DNA of 8,106 bases. It comes from Gammaproteobacteria bacterium. GTDB taxonomy: Bacteria > Pseudomonadota > Gammaproteobacteria > GCA-001735895. A program made the position numbers and the translations under genes. The DNA lies in NCBI GenBank assembly GCA_003645435.1, contig QNFD01000104.1:1-8106 (forward strand). Reading direction: 5' to 3'. The notes below the pieces were generated by a model. That model saw nothing but the letters and a program-made list of their open reading frames with translations. It did not search any database and was not told the origin of the DNA. Positions 1-8,106 of the stretch are shown piece by piece. Position 1 is the stretch's first letter, and the number at the start of each line of letters is the position of its first letter.

Positions 1-961
<961 letters not shown>

Positions 962-1249
962 ATGACCCTGAAAATTGAAGATGTGCGAAACATTGCACAG
1001 CTCGCCCGCCTGCAGATGGATGATTCCAGCCTTGAGCAATACGCCTCGGATTTATCCAATATCCTGGCGCTGGCGGAGCAAATGAATGCGGTTGATACAA
1101 GCAATGTCACGCCTATGGCGCATCCGCTTGATGCGACTCAACGCTTACGCGCGGATGAAGTCACGGAATCTGACCAACGTGAAAAATTCCAGGCAATCGC
1201 ACCGGATGTCGCAAAAGGTTTTTACCGTGTTCCAAAGGTCATTGATTGA
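962..1249 (+). CDS. gatC: Aspartyl/glutamyl-tRNA amidotransferase subunit C (GatC)
   Basis: GatC is the small non-catalytic subunit of the GatCAB amidotransferase; in known structures it wraps around GatA and contacts GatB, stabilising the complex. The 95-residue product has the family's usual length. Visible features are the helical N-terminus with [13 protein letters not shown], the middle element MAHPL followed by LRADEV, and the C-terminal [16 protein letters not shown], where the final VPKVI is typical. The frame is open further upstream to a GTG at 914, but the extra 16 residues do not belong to the family and ATG 962 gives the expected N-terminus. CGGGA at 947-951 is a weak ribosome binding site about 10 bases before the ATG. 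The stop codon overlaps the gatA start by one base (TGATG), consistent with translational coupling. Confidence 0.95.
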   Translation: MTLKIEDVRNIAQLARLQMDDSSLEQYASDLSNILALAEQMNAVDTSNVTPMAHPLDATQRLRADEVTESDQREKFQAIAPDVAKGFYRVPKVID

Positions 1250-2706
1250 TGCCGGCGATGACTACAACAATAACGGGAATTCAACGGGGCCTTGCCGCCG
1301 GGCAGTTCTCAAGTGTAGAAATAACGCAGGACTACTTAACCAGGATTGGTTTATTTAACGACAGCATCAACTGTTTTATTACCATTACCGATGACCTGGC
1401 CCTGCAACAGGCTAAAGCCGCTGACGCGATCATTGCCGCCGGAAACGCCCAGCCATTGACGGGTGTGCCACTCGCGCATAAGGATATTTACTGTACCGAC
1501 GGCATTAAAACATCATGCGCATCGAAAATTCTGGATAATTTTATTGCACCCTACGACGCAACCGTAATCGAAAAATTTAACCAGGCCGGCGCCGTGATGC
1601 TGGGTAAAACCAATATGGATGAATTCGCGATGGGTTCGTCGAACGAAAATAGCTACTACGGCCCGGTTGCCAATCCCTGGGATTTCGAACGTGTTCCGGG
1701 CGGTTCTTCGGGCGGCTCAGCCGCTGCTGTTGCGGCCAGGCTTACTCCGGCAGCGACCGGAACCGATACCGGTGGCTCTATCAGACAACCCGCGGCGCTT
1801 TGCGGCATTTCCGGTATAAAACCCACCTACGGTCGAGTCTCACGCTACGGCATGATCGCTTTTGGATCTAGTCTGGATCAGGGTGGACCATTGGCACAAA
1901 GTGCCGAAGACTGTGCAATTTTACTACAAACCATGGCTGGTTTTGATCCCCGTGATTCCACCTCGATCGAGCAGCCGGTACCCGACTATAGCGTCCAACT
2001 GAATCAGGATATCAAGGGCTTGAAGATCGGTTTGCCCGAGGAATACTTTGCCGAGGGTCTCGATGCCGACGTGGCGAGGGTGATCAATGCTGCGATCGAA
2101 GAATACCGCAAACTTGGCGCTGAAATCGTCGATATCAAATTACCAAATTCAGGGCTGTCAATTCCAGTCTATTACGTCGTCTCTTCAGCCGAATGTTCAT
2201 CTAACCTGTCCCGTTTCGACGGTGTGCGGTTTGGCCATCGCTGCGATAATCCAGTCGATCTTGAAGACCTGTACAAGCGTTCTCGTAGTGAAGGGTTTGG
2301 CGATGAAGTAAAGCGCCGCATCATGATAGGCACCTACGCCTTATCCGCCGGTTATTACGACGCCTACTATCTGAAAGCCCAGCAACTCCGCCGCCTGATC
2401 AAGCAGGATTACGAAAAAGCCTTCACCGCGGTGGATGCCATTCTCTGTCCGGTGACGCCGGAGATCGCCTTTAAACAAGGCGACAAAACCGACGATCCGG
2501 TCAGTATGTATTTGCAGGATATCTATACGATTGCGCTCAACCTCGCCGGATTACCCGGCATGTCGATTCCCGCGGGCTTTTCACAGGGGATGCCGGTCGG
2601 CCTGCAATTGATCGGCAACTACTTCGAAGAGTCGCGTCTGCTTAATCTCGCACACCAGTATCAGCAGGTAACCGACTGGCATTTACAAGTACCGGAGATG
2701 AAATAA
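1249..2706 (+). CDS. gatA: Aspartyl/glutamyl-tRNA amidotransferase subunit A (GatA)
   Basis: GatA is the glutaminase subunit of GatCAB. It hydrolyses glutamine and supplies the ammonia used by GatB to convert Glu-tRNA(Gln) or Asp-tRNA(Asn) to the amidated forms. It belongs to the amidase-signature family, and its Lys/cis-Ser/Ser triad is intact: Lys78 in LAHKDIYC, Ser153 in [11 protein letters not shown] and the nucleophile Ser177 in GTDTGGSIR (numbering from the ATG at 1249). The length, 485 residues, is typical. Start choice: a TTG at 1246, ATG 1249 and ATG 1258 are all in frame. ATG 1249 sits about 10 bases after AAGG (1235-1238) and overlaps the gatC stop, so it is preferred, but 1258 cannot be excluded. 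The C-terminal part keeps the family pattern [15 protein letters not shown] and MPVGLQLIG. No truncation or frameshift is seen. Confidence 0.97.
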   Translation: MPAMTTTITGIQRGLAAGQFSSVEITQDYLTRIGLFNDSINCFITITDDLALQQAKAADAIIAAGNAQPLTGVPLAHKDIYCTDGIKTSCASKILDNFIAPYDATVIEKFNQAGAVMLGKTNMDEFAMGSSNENSYYGPVANPWDFERVPGGSSGGSAAAVAARLTPAATGTDTGGSIRQPAALCGISGIKPTYGRVSRYGMIAFGSSLDQGGPLAQSAEDCAILLQTMAGFDPRDSTSIEQPVPDYSVQLNQDIKGLKIGLPEEYFAEGLDADVARVINAAIEEYRKLGAEIVDIKLPNSGLSIPVYYVVSSAECSSNLSRFDGVRFGHRCDNPVDLEDLYKRSRSEGFGDEVKRRIMIGTYALSAGYYDAYYLKAQQLRRLIKQDYEKAFTAVDAILCPVTPEIAFKQGDKTDDPVSMYLQDIYTIALNLAGLPGMSIPAGFSQGMPVGLQLIGNYFEESRLLNLAHQYQQVTDWHLQVPEMK

Positions 2707-4151
2707 TGGCGGCCTGGGAAACAGTTATCGGCCTCGAAATTCATGCCCAGCTCGCTACTTCCAGCAAGATATTTTCGGGCGCCTCGACCGCATTCGGCGC
2801 GCAGCCCAATACCCAGGCCTGTGCGGTTGATCTTGGATTTCCCGGAGTATTACCAGTTCTCAATGCCGAGGTAGTTAACATGGCAGTCAAGTTCGGGGTT
2901 GCGATCAATGCCGAAATTACAGCTAAATCGGTATTCGAGCGGAAAAACTATTTTTATCCGGATCTGCCCAAGGGTTATCAGATTTCACAATTTGAGTTAC
3001 CCATTGTTGGCAAGGGTAGTCTTAGTATCAACCCCGAGGAAGGCATCACTAAAGTGGTTGGCATAACCCGTGCGCACCTGGAAGAAGATGCCGGCAAATC
3101 GCTGCACGAGGAATTTCCAGACCAGACCGGTATCGACCTGAACCGGGCCGGCACTCCCTTGCTCGAAATTGTATCCGAGCCCGACCTGCGCAGCGCCAGG
3201 GAAGCCGTGGCTTACGCGAGAAAGATACATACCCTGGTACGCTTTCTCGATATCTGCGACGGCAATATGCAGGAAGGTTCGTTTCGCTGTGACGCCAATG
3301 TTTCGATCCGTCCGTTGGGACAGCTGGAGCTTGGCACGCGCACGGAATTGAAGAACATCAATTCATTTCGTTTCCTCGAGCGCGCGATCAACATTGAAAT
3401 TGAACGCCAGATAGGCCTGGTTGAAGACGGCGGCCAGGTGGTCCTGGAGACACGCCTTTACGACGCCGATAAAAACGAAACACGTTCGATGCGTAGCAAG
3501 GAAGAGGCGAATGACTATCGATATTTCCCCGACCCCGATTTGTTACCCGTCGAGGTTACGGTTGATGACATCGAGCACATCAGGCGCAGTTTGCCGGAGT
3601 TACCCGAGCAAATACGCAGTCGCTACGTCGACAGCCTGGACTTGTCTGATTATAACGCTGAACTACTGACCGGTAGCCGCGAGATTGCCGCTTACTTTGA
3701 GCAAGCCCTGGCCCAGGCACCCGCGCATGCGAAGCTTCTCGCCAACTGGATTCTAGGTGATCTTAGCGGCGCATTGAATAAGTCCTCGCTCGAAATTGAG
3801 GATTCACCAGTCAGTGCCGAAATGTTAGCGGGGTTGATACTACGCATCGTCGATAACACTATTTCGGGCAAGATTGCCAAGCAAGTATTCGATGCAATGT
3901 GGACAGGTGAAGGTGATGCCGATGCTATCATCGAAACGCGCGGTCTCAGGCAAATTACGGACAGTACTGCGATTGAAAGTTTGATCGACGAGGTAATAGC
4001 CGCCAATCCGGACCAGGTTGAGCAATTTCGCGCAGGCAAGGAAAAGGTACTTGGTTTTTTTGTCGGGCAAATTATGAAGCAGTCGAAGGGTAAGGCAAAT
4101 CCAGGCCAGGTAAACCAGATGCTGCTCGACAAACTCAGGAACGATGCCTAA
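2706..4151 (+). CDS. gatB: Aspartyl/glutamyl-tRNA amidotransferase subunit B (GatB)
   Basis: GatB binds the misacylated tRNA, activates the Glu or Asp side chain with ATP and transfers to it the ammonia released by GatA. The 481-residue product is full length for the family. Conserved blocks in order are GLEIHAQL (9-16), [17 protein letters not shown] (79-95), HLEEDAGK (124-131), the GatB signature [16 protein letters not shown] (145-160), [14 protein letters not shown] (190-203), [12 protein letters not shown] (212-223) and [14 protein letters not shown] (266-279). The C-terminal third is the helical plus YqeY-like tail that recognises tRNA, ending in the usual [17 protein letters not shown] pattern. 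ATG 2706 shares one base with the gatA stop (TAATG), and GGAG at 2694-2697 lies eight bases upstream, a good ribosome binding site. The order C-A-B without gaps suggests one coupled transcript. No odd features were found. Confidence 0.97.
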   Translation: MAAWETVIGLEIHAQLATSSKIFSGASTAFGAQPNTQACAVDLGFPGVLPVLNAEVVNMAVKFGVAINAEITAKSVFERKNYFYPDLPKGYQISQFELPIVGKGSLSINPEEGITKVVGITRAHLEEDAGKSLHEEFPDQTGIDLNRAGTPLLEIVSEPDLRSAREAVAYARKIHTLVRFLDICDGNMQEGSFRCDANVSIRPLGQLELGTRTELKNINSFRFLERAINIEIERQIGLVEDGGQVVLETRLYDADKNETRSMRSKEEANDYRYFPDPDLLPVEVTVDDIEHIRRSLPELPEQIRSRYVDSLDLSDYNAELLTGSREIAAYFEQALAQAPAHAKLLANWILGDLSGALNKSSLEIEDSPVSAEMLAGLILRIVDNTISGKIAKQVFDAMWTGEGDADAIIETRGLRQITDSTAIESLIDEVIAANPDQVEQFRAGKEKVLGFFVGQIMKQSKGKANPGQVNQMLLDKLRNDA

Positions 4152-4183
4152 GCTGCTATTATCCAGAGTGGGCTCGGATACCA

Positions 4184-4531
4184 ATGCTGACGATCAAACG
4201 CACCTGTACCAACAAGATCATTACTCGCGCACTCCAGTTTGAGGGCGAGCCATTGATCGCAATTTTACTTCCAGGCGCCGATGACTGTGATCCCTGTGAG
4301 AATGAGGATCAGTTGCTTGAACTGCTGGAGCAAAATCCAGATGCGATGATTGTTTACAATCAACACGCAGATGCGATTAATCTGATAAATCAGTTACCGG
4401 GTCCGACTGACCGCGTATTCATTGAAATCAGGCAGGACACCAGGGGCGTACTCGGCCTACAAGCCAACCACCGGAGTAGTGCCGGGCAAGAACCGCTGGA
4501 ACTAAATTACCAACCGGGTGATTCCAGTTAA
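4184..4531 (+). CDS. Unrecognised small acidic protein with a CxxC motif
   Basis: I do not recognise this 115-residue protein. It has no signal peptide or membrane segment, so it is probably cytosolic, and it is clearly acidic. It has three cysteines: Cys8 and the pair Cys35/Cys38 in the motif DDCDPCENED. A hydrophobic strand-like run (LIAILLPG, 24-31) precedes the CxxC. A helix-like run (EDQLLELLEQ, 41-50) and another strand (AMIVYN, 54-59) follow. This order recalls the start of a thioredoxin fold, but no cis-proline strand pair is recognisable further on, so a metal site or no special role is equally possible. It starts 32 bases after gatB, with a weak GGA (4176-4178) upstream, and ends 3 bases before the dehydrogenase gene, so it is probably co-translated with it. 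Reality as a gene is supported by spacing, strand and sensible composition; function is unknown. Confidence 0.7.
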   Translation: MLTIKRTCTNKIITRALQFEGEPLIAILLPGADDCDPCENEDQLLELLEQNPDAMIVYNQHADAINLINQLPGPTDRVFIEIRQDTRGVLGLQANHRSSAGQEPLELNYQPGDSS

Positions 4532-4534
4532 TTC

Positions 4535-5281
4535 ATGAGTAAAGTTCTGCTCATCACCGGCGCCAGCCGCGGAATCGGCGCGGAGACCGCACGACTGGCG
4601 GCGAAATCCGGTTACTCGGTCTGTATCAACTTCCACAGTAGTGAAACCGAGGCACGGCAACTACTCGAATCGATACAGTCTTCAGGACATGAAGCCATTA
4701 CAGTGAAGGCCAATATTGCCGATGAAATTGAAGTCGATCGGCTTTTCCGGACTATCGATAGCAAGCTCGGGCCACTCACCGCGCTCGTGAATAACGCCGG
4801 AATTCTCGAAAAACAATCTGATTTTGAAAATATTTCCCTGGCTCGGCTGCGACGCGTGTTCCAAACCAATGTAGAGGGAAGTTTTTTATGTGCGCGTGAG
4901 GCGATCAAGCGCATGTCGACCAGACACGGCGGCAAGGGCGGGTCTATCGTCAATTTGTCATCACGCGCTGCCGTGCTCGGCGCCGCACATGAATATGTCG
5001 ACTATGCCGCATCCAAGGGCGCCATCGACGCGATGACCATCGGTCTCGCAAATGAGCTAGGCGACCAGGGCATTCGTGTGAACGCGGTTAGACCAGGATT
5101 AATTTACACCGATATGCACGCCAGCGGCGGTGAAGCCGGGCGGGTTGATCGTCTTAAAACAGGGGTACCCATGCAACGCGGGGGCCAGTCGATTGAAGTT
5201 GCCCGGGCTATTCTCTGGCTCCTGTCGGACGAGGCTTCCTATACGACAGGGACATTTATCGATGTATCGGGGGGGCGCTGA
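4535..5281 (+). CDS. ygfF: Short-chain dehydrogenase/reductase, YgfF-like
   Basis: This is a classical short-chain dehydrogenase of 248 residues that uses NAD(P)H on a Rossmann fold. Visible elements are the cofactor loop TGASRGIG (8-15), NNAG (86-89), the structural or catalytic Asn112 in TNVEGSF, the catalytic serine in IVNLSS (Ser143, or less likely Ser142) and the YAASK box with Tyr157 and Lys161. The C-terminal stretch YTDMHASGGEAGRVDRLK followed by PMQRGGQ and FIDVSGGR closely follows E. coli YgfF from memory, including the spacing between Ser and Tyr, so I assign it to that subfamily. YgfF is usually labelled glucose 1-dehydrogenase-like, but the true substrate is uncertain. The start ATG lies 3 bases after the preceding stop; GGGTG at 4516-4520 is a poor and rather distant ribosome binding site, so coupling is likely. 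The gene ends in a run of seven G (5269-5275) just before its last codon. Confidence 0.9.
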   Translation: MSKVLLITGASRGIGAETARLAAKSGYSVCINFHSSETEARQLLESIQSSGHEAITVKANIADEIEVDRLFRTIDSKLGPLTALVNNAGILEKQSDFENISLARLRRVFQTNVEGSFLCAREAIKRMSTRHGGKGGSIVNLSSRAAVLGAAHEYVDYAASKGAIDAMTIGLANELGDQGIRVNAVRPGLIYTDMHASGGEAGRVDRLKTGVPMQRGGQSIEVARAILWLLSDEASYTTGTFIDVSGGR

Positions 5282-5301
5282 ACATCATCCTGCAGCGGCA
5301 A
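5282..5301. other. Convergent junction with no obvious terminator
   Basis: Only 20 bases lie between the dehydrogenase stop (plus) and the GTPase stop (minus). They contain no GC-rich hairpin followed by a T run on either strand. A five-base inverted repeat CCGTA/TACGG (5310-5324) lies inside the 3' end of the GTPase gene but is too short and lacks a T tract after it. The two transcripts therefore probably overlap at their 3' ends or end by a factor-dependent mechanism (inference). Confidence 0.5.
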
Positions 5302-6873
5302 TTATGCTACCGTAGTTTTTACGGTCTCGGAACCAGTAGATTCCCCCTGTTTCGTACTATCGACTGTTGAGGACGGCTGATCGGGCTGGTCGTTGGGTTG
5401 ATCAACAAATTGCTGTGTCGGTTTGCTGCTTTGACCGGATGGGCCGGATGGGCTGGTTAGCCTGTCATTCATTTGCTGGATAAACCGGTCAGCGCCTTCC
5501 CTGATTCGCATTAGTTTCCGGCGCGTAAAAATGTTCCATCCCGCTGGACTGGCAAATAAAGCTGAATGGCGAAGGCGAGTGCTCTTTGCAAATGCCTGTT
5601 TGATGTCGAGACGATTATTACCCAGGGATTTATACGCCTTGGACACTGCTCGACTCAGGCTCCAGGCAGTCAGTTTTCTGAGTAGACAATGAATCACAAA
5701 CAGTACCAGGACGAAACCGCCAAAGGTCAGATAGGTAGCGGTCATGTTGTCCTCAGCTAACCACGGGATATCCTGATCCATGATTGTCCAGTAACCGGAC
5801 ATGAAACTTCCGGCAAACAGAACCCCTGCAATGGCTCCAAACACCATGACATCGGCGAACAGGGTTCGATTGCGCCATTTCTGCAGTAAAACTTTCAATG
5901 CCGGTATAGCCTTGCCTTCGATCTCTCGGGCATTATTTTCCAGTGCTCCAATGATGCGATAGGTGCGTTCTGTTTCTACCTGCCGCATACGTGAGTGGAT
6001 TTCACCCAGATCAGCATCGCGTTTTGCTTCAAATCGTTTCCTTAATTGATCATCGTTAATGATATTTGGGATTTTGGGACTGTAGATGCTGTAGAAACGT
6101 CCTGCGGTCAGACCTTTTTCAGCGAGCGCTCGTTGCCAGGCGGCAACGACGTCCTCGGGATTATCTTCAAGTGCCGCGCTGTCAATTTGATTCAAGATAT
6201 ACATAAACTTGCTGGAGTCGCTACGCGAGATAGTCTGTCTAACCAGGTGTTCAAGCGTATCCTGCATCGCCCCAGGTTCTGGATGCCTGGCATCAAACAT
6301 CACAAGCACCAGGTCAGACAGGTCGATAATATGGTCGGTGATTCGTAACGTGGCGGTGCGTTGAGCATCGGCATCAAACCCCGGTGAATCGATAATAATA
6401 TTACCGCGCAGGTTTTCGCTGGTGGCGGTTTTTAATTGTAAATAAGCATCGATTCGACCACCTTCACCTGCCGCTACATCTTCGATATCATCGCTAATAC
6501 CATAGAATGGAAATCGGGGGTCAGCGTCAACCGCAATACCCGGCAGTGTGTGACTAGTTTTTTCCTTGCTATAGCAAATGACTGTGAACTTGTCGTCCAC
6601 AGCCTGATTACCGCTTCTCTGAATATCTTGCCCAAGGTAGTGATTAATAAAGGTCGATTTCCCGGCAGAGAAAGTGCCGAGAACAGAAATCAGCGGCCAC
6701 CAGGGTATCTGGAATGCAAACGAATCGCCTTTTTGCAGTAAGCCGGTACGATGGCCAACTTTATCCAGTTCGCGGAACTTGCGTAAGACATCGAGTAGTA
6801 GCGGGTTTTCTGCCGACAGGTGAATTTGAAGCTGGTCGAGTCGTTGTTTAACGGGGGTTGCGTGCTTTATCAT
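5302..6873 (-). CDS. Dynamin-family large GTPase with two central membrane segments
   Basis: This 523-residue protein has a dynamin-type GTPase domain at about 55-300. It shows the P-loop GTFSAGKST (66-74), the switch II motif DSPG (162-165) and a G4 motif NQID (228-231), where most relatives have NKxD. The switch I threonine is not obvious: Thr97 in DDKFTV is a candidate, but alignment with EHD proteins is ambiguous. The hydrophobic lead-in to the P-loop, the DLVLVMFDA strand and the following helical part (about 285-335) recall the EHD branch of the dynamin superfamily. Two hydrophobic segments, about 340-360 and 380-398, form a likely membrane hairpin that leaves the GTPase domain and the C-terminus in the cytosol. 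A basic helical region follows, and the last 50 residues are a low-complexity Ser/Pro/Gln tail with PSGPSG and DQP repeats. The family is known for membrane binding and remodelling; the exact role here is unknown. It lies 109 bases downstream of the PLD gene on the same strand. GGA at 6878-6880 is a weak ribosome binding site. Confidence 0.85.
   Translation of the reverse strand: MIKHATPVKQRLDQLQIHLSAENPLLLDVLRKFRELDKVGHRTGLLQKGDSFAFQIPWWPLISVLGTFSAGKSTFINHYLGQDIQRSGNQAVDDKFTVICYSKEKTSHTLPGIAVDADPRFPFYGISDDIEDVAAGEGGRIDAYLQLKTATSENLRGNIIIDSPGFDADAQRTATLRITDHIIDLSDLVLVMFDARHPEPGAMQDTLEHLVRQTISRSDSSKFMYILNQIDSAALEDNPEDVVAAWQRALAEKGLTAGRFYSIYSPKIPNIINDDQLRKRFEAKRDADLGEIHSRMRQVETERTYRIIGALENNAREIEGKAIPALKVLLQKWRNRTLFADVMVFGAIAGVLFAGSFMSGYWTIMDQDIPWLAEDNMTATYLTFGGFVLVLFVIHCLLRKLTAWSLSRAVSKAYKSLGNNRLDIKQAFAKSTRLRHSALFASPAGWNIFTRRKLMRIREGADRFIQQMNDRLTSPSGPSGQSSKPTQQFVDQPNDQPDQPSSTVDSTKQGESTGSETVKTTVA
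5374..5452 (-). repeat. Short tandem repeats in the GTPase tail
   Basis: CCGGATGGG occurs twice in direct tandem at 5435-5443 and 5444-5452 and encodes the PSGPSG part of the tail. About 30 bases away, 5374-5403 encode three DQP units (DQP-N-DQP-DQP) whose codons have diverged. Both lie in the disordered C-terminal tail and look like small expansions. Confidence 0.75.
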
Positions 6874-6964
6874 GAATCCAGGAATATGGTTTGTATCTCC
6901 CTATACTAGCCTACCCATCTCAAGTTTCGAATAGCCTGTTGGAGGTAGATTGGAACTATTCATT
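6874..6964 (-). promoter_or_regulatory. Spacer between the PLD gene and the GTPase gene
   Basis: Reading on the minus strand, this spacer separates the 3' duplication of the PLD gene from the GTPase start. A possible but poor promoter is TTCGAA, then 17 bases, then TAGTAT (three and four of six matches), located in the middle of the spacer. There is no hairpin with a T run, so read-through from the PLD gene into the GTPase gene is at least as likely as separate initiation. No gene is seen here. Confidence 0.25.
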
Positions 6965-7000
6965 TTAGAGCGCCTCGTCTGATTAGAGCGCTTCGTCTGA
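6965..7000 (-). repeat. 18-base tandem duplication across the PLD stop codon
   Basis: TTAGAGCGCTTCGTCTGA at 6983-7000 and TTAGAGCGCCTCGTCTGA at 6965-6982 are directly adjacent and differ at one base of 18. On the minus strand each copy reads Ser-Asp-Glu-Ala-Leu-stop, in the same frame, so the end of the PLD gene including its TAA is repeated just downstream. The single difference is a silent GAA/GAG change. Confidence 0.93.
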
Positions 7001-8106
7001 AATGAATTCGGCAATACGGTGACTCCAGCCCACGGGAATAGAATCGTGTAACTCGGTCGAGGCTGCGAAATCCGGAATGAATACTCGATTTAATAACCGA
7101 TTGACGGCTTCCGGATGGGATGTGCCGAGATTCATTTCCTTGTTAACCTGCAGACTCAATTTATCGAAATTAGCCGATCCCAGGCAAGCCCAACCGTCAT
7201 ACACCGCGGCTTTAACATGCGTCATTCCGGGGTAAGAATATACTCGAATACCATTACGCAGCATCCTGTTAATTGTCACCTCGTTACTCAGGTTCATCGT
7301 GCCGCTGTCACCACTCGATGCCATGATTACGCGGACATCAACACCGCGCCGGCGGGCTTGCGCCAGCTCGTAAAGCAGGTTGTCATCAGAAAAATATGCA
7401 TTTTCAATGTAGATGTAATTTTGCGACCGGCGAATAGCCTCCAGTTGTGTTCGATAAATTTGCGAATCGTGAACACTGGTCGATAACATCCTGATCGGAT
7501 AGCCTTCATCGGCAAGCCCGGTATCGTATCCGCGCAGGTTGCGGCTCATCCAGGCAATATCACCCATAAAACTCGTCTTCTCCCAGGATTTGTCGAATTC
7601 GAACTGTATTTTCGCAACAATCGGTCCCTTAACTTCCATCATCAAATCGTGCCAGTCGTAACGATACTCACGACCGATGTTCATCCCGCCCATGAAAACC
7701 AGCTTCTGGTCGACAATAGTGGTTTTTACGTGATCTCCGGTGAGCCATGGATTACTTTGTTTACGTACTCGAACATTCGACCCATTTTCCAGATAGCTGC
7801 TTATTGAACCAGGTCCCTCGAAGTCAACAGGCATGGTCTCGGAATCGACATTGGATGCAAATAGATCGGCCAGTCCATCCACCAGTATGCGCACATCCAG
7901 CTTCTCTGACCTGTCTTTAAGGAGATCAGCCATTTGCACGGCAATATCGTCATTGTCAAAAATATAAGTCCGTATATCGATTCCCTGCTCGGCGCCTTCG
8001 ATGCTTTCTATCAATCGAGGGAAGTACTCCGCTCCATCCACCAGATATTCTATAGTTCCCAGTGATGAACTGGTGCCGACAATCTCGTCGAGGTCCTGCT
8101 CCCAGA
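6983..8106 (-). CDS. Phospholipase D-superfamily protein, cardiolipin synthase type (partial, N-terminus cut by window edge)
   Basis: The visible 373 residues contain both catalytic HKD motifs of the phospholipase D superfamily: HVKTTIVD (residues 125-132 of the fragment) and HVKAAVYD (296-303), each followed by the usual glycine/serine-rich turn (FMGGMNIGREY and CLGSANFDKLSL). The block WHDLMMEVKGPIV after the first motif and the NKEMNLG element near the end are typical of bacterial cardiolipin synthases, which join phospholipid molecules at the inner membrane to make cardiolipin. The reading frame is open to the right edge: 21 more residues lie upstream of the GTG at 8039-8041 and continue the domain (GTIEYLVDGAEYFPRLIESI), so that GTG is not the start and the N-terminus is outside. 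Any membrane anchor or signal peptide would be in the missing part. PLD-type nucleases and transferases share the same motifs, so the reaction is inferred. The gene probably shares a transcript with the downstream GTPase gene. Confidence 0.85.
   Translation of the reverse strand, partial: WEQDLDEIVGTSSSLGTIEYLVDGAEYFPRLIESIEGAEQGIDIRTYIFDNDDIAVQMADLLKDRSEKLDVRILVDGLADLFASNVDSETMPVDFEGPGSISSYLENGSNVRVRKQSNPWLTGDHVKTTIVDQKLVFMGGMNIGREYRYDWHDLMMEVKGPIVAKIQFEFDKSWEKTSFMGDIAWMSRNLRGYDTGLADEGYPIRMLSTSVHDSQIYRTQLEAIRRSQNYIYIENAYFSDDNLLYELAQARRRGVDVRVIMASSGDSGTMNLSNEVTINRMLRNGIRVYSYPGMTHVKAAVYDGWACLGSANFDKLSLQVNKEMNLGTSHPEAVNRLLNRVFIPDFAASTELHDSIPVGWSHRIAEFISDEAL

Noticed and set aside
3692..4184. 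Long open frames on the minus strand inside the 3' part of gatB (146 and 114 codons)
   Set aside because: They lie wholly opposite a strongly conserved gatB, have Ser/Cys-rich composition without domains, and overlap each other in different frames, as expected of shadow frames.
5310..5324. Inverted repeat CCGTA/TACGG as a terminator for the convergent genes
   Set aside because: The stem is only five bases, half AT, inside the GTPase coding sequence, and no T run follows on either strand.
7115..7486. Plus-strand open frame of 123 codons opposite the PLD gene
   Set aside because: It is antisense to the conserved second HKD region, has no recognisable features and is best explained as a shadow frame.
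8039..8041. GTG as the start codon of the PLD-type protein
   Set aside because: The frame stays open to the window edge and the upstream residues continue a typical domain start, so the gene is cut by the edge, not initiated here.
5302..8106. The PLD and dynamin genes as an anti-phage defence island
   Set aside because: PLD-fold nucleases and dynamin-like proteins do occur in defence, but the flanks are core genes, there are no mobile elements or other defence genes, and the PLD protein looks like a lipid enzyme.

Overview
The window looks like a chromosomal stretch from a Gammaproteobacterium. The evidence is a MreB fragment very close to the enterobacterial protein, a YgfF-type dehydrogenase almost superimposable on the E. 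coli one, and mreB lying head-to-head with gatCAB, an arrangement I recall from pseudomonads and related groups. Genus cannot be told. No RNA genes, CRISPR arrays, insertion sequences or phage genes were seen. Coding density is high, and the longest gap is about 218 bases.

Layout. The left edge (1-743, minus) holds the first 247 codons of mreB, the actin-like cell-shape protein; its C-terminus lies outside. A 218-base divergent intergenic region (744-961) must carry the promoters of mreB and of the rightward gene set. The rightward set is gatC (962-1249), gatA (1249-2706) and gatB (2706-4151), joined by one-base stop/start overlaps and encoding the three subunits of the tRNA-dependent amidotransferase. 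It is followed by an unrecognised acidic 115-residue protein with a CxxC motif (4184-4531) and, 3 bases later, a YgfF-like short-chain dehydrogenase (4535-5281). These five genes could form one transcript.

The right part runs leftward. A phospholipase D-superfamily protein of the cardiolipin synthase type (6983 to the right edge, N-terminus missing) is followed 109 bases downstream by a 523-residue dynamin-family GTPase with two central membrane segments (5302-6873). The GTPase gene meets the dehydrogenase gene tail-to-tail with only 20 bases between the stop codons and no obvious terminator.

How the genes fit together. GatCAB amidates misacylated Glu-tRNA(Gln) and/or Asp-tRNA(Asn), so the host probably lacks GlnRS and/or AsnRS. 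MreB directs wall synthesis. The PLD-type enzyme and the membrane-anchored GTPase are a plausible pair acting on the membrane: one may make or modify anionic phospholipid, and the other may bind or remodel the bilayer. That pairing, the small CxxC protein, and an in-frame 18-base tandem duplication that copies the stop codon of the PLD gene are the main points worth a second look. No clear undescribed system is proven here.
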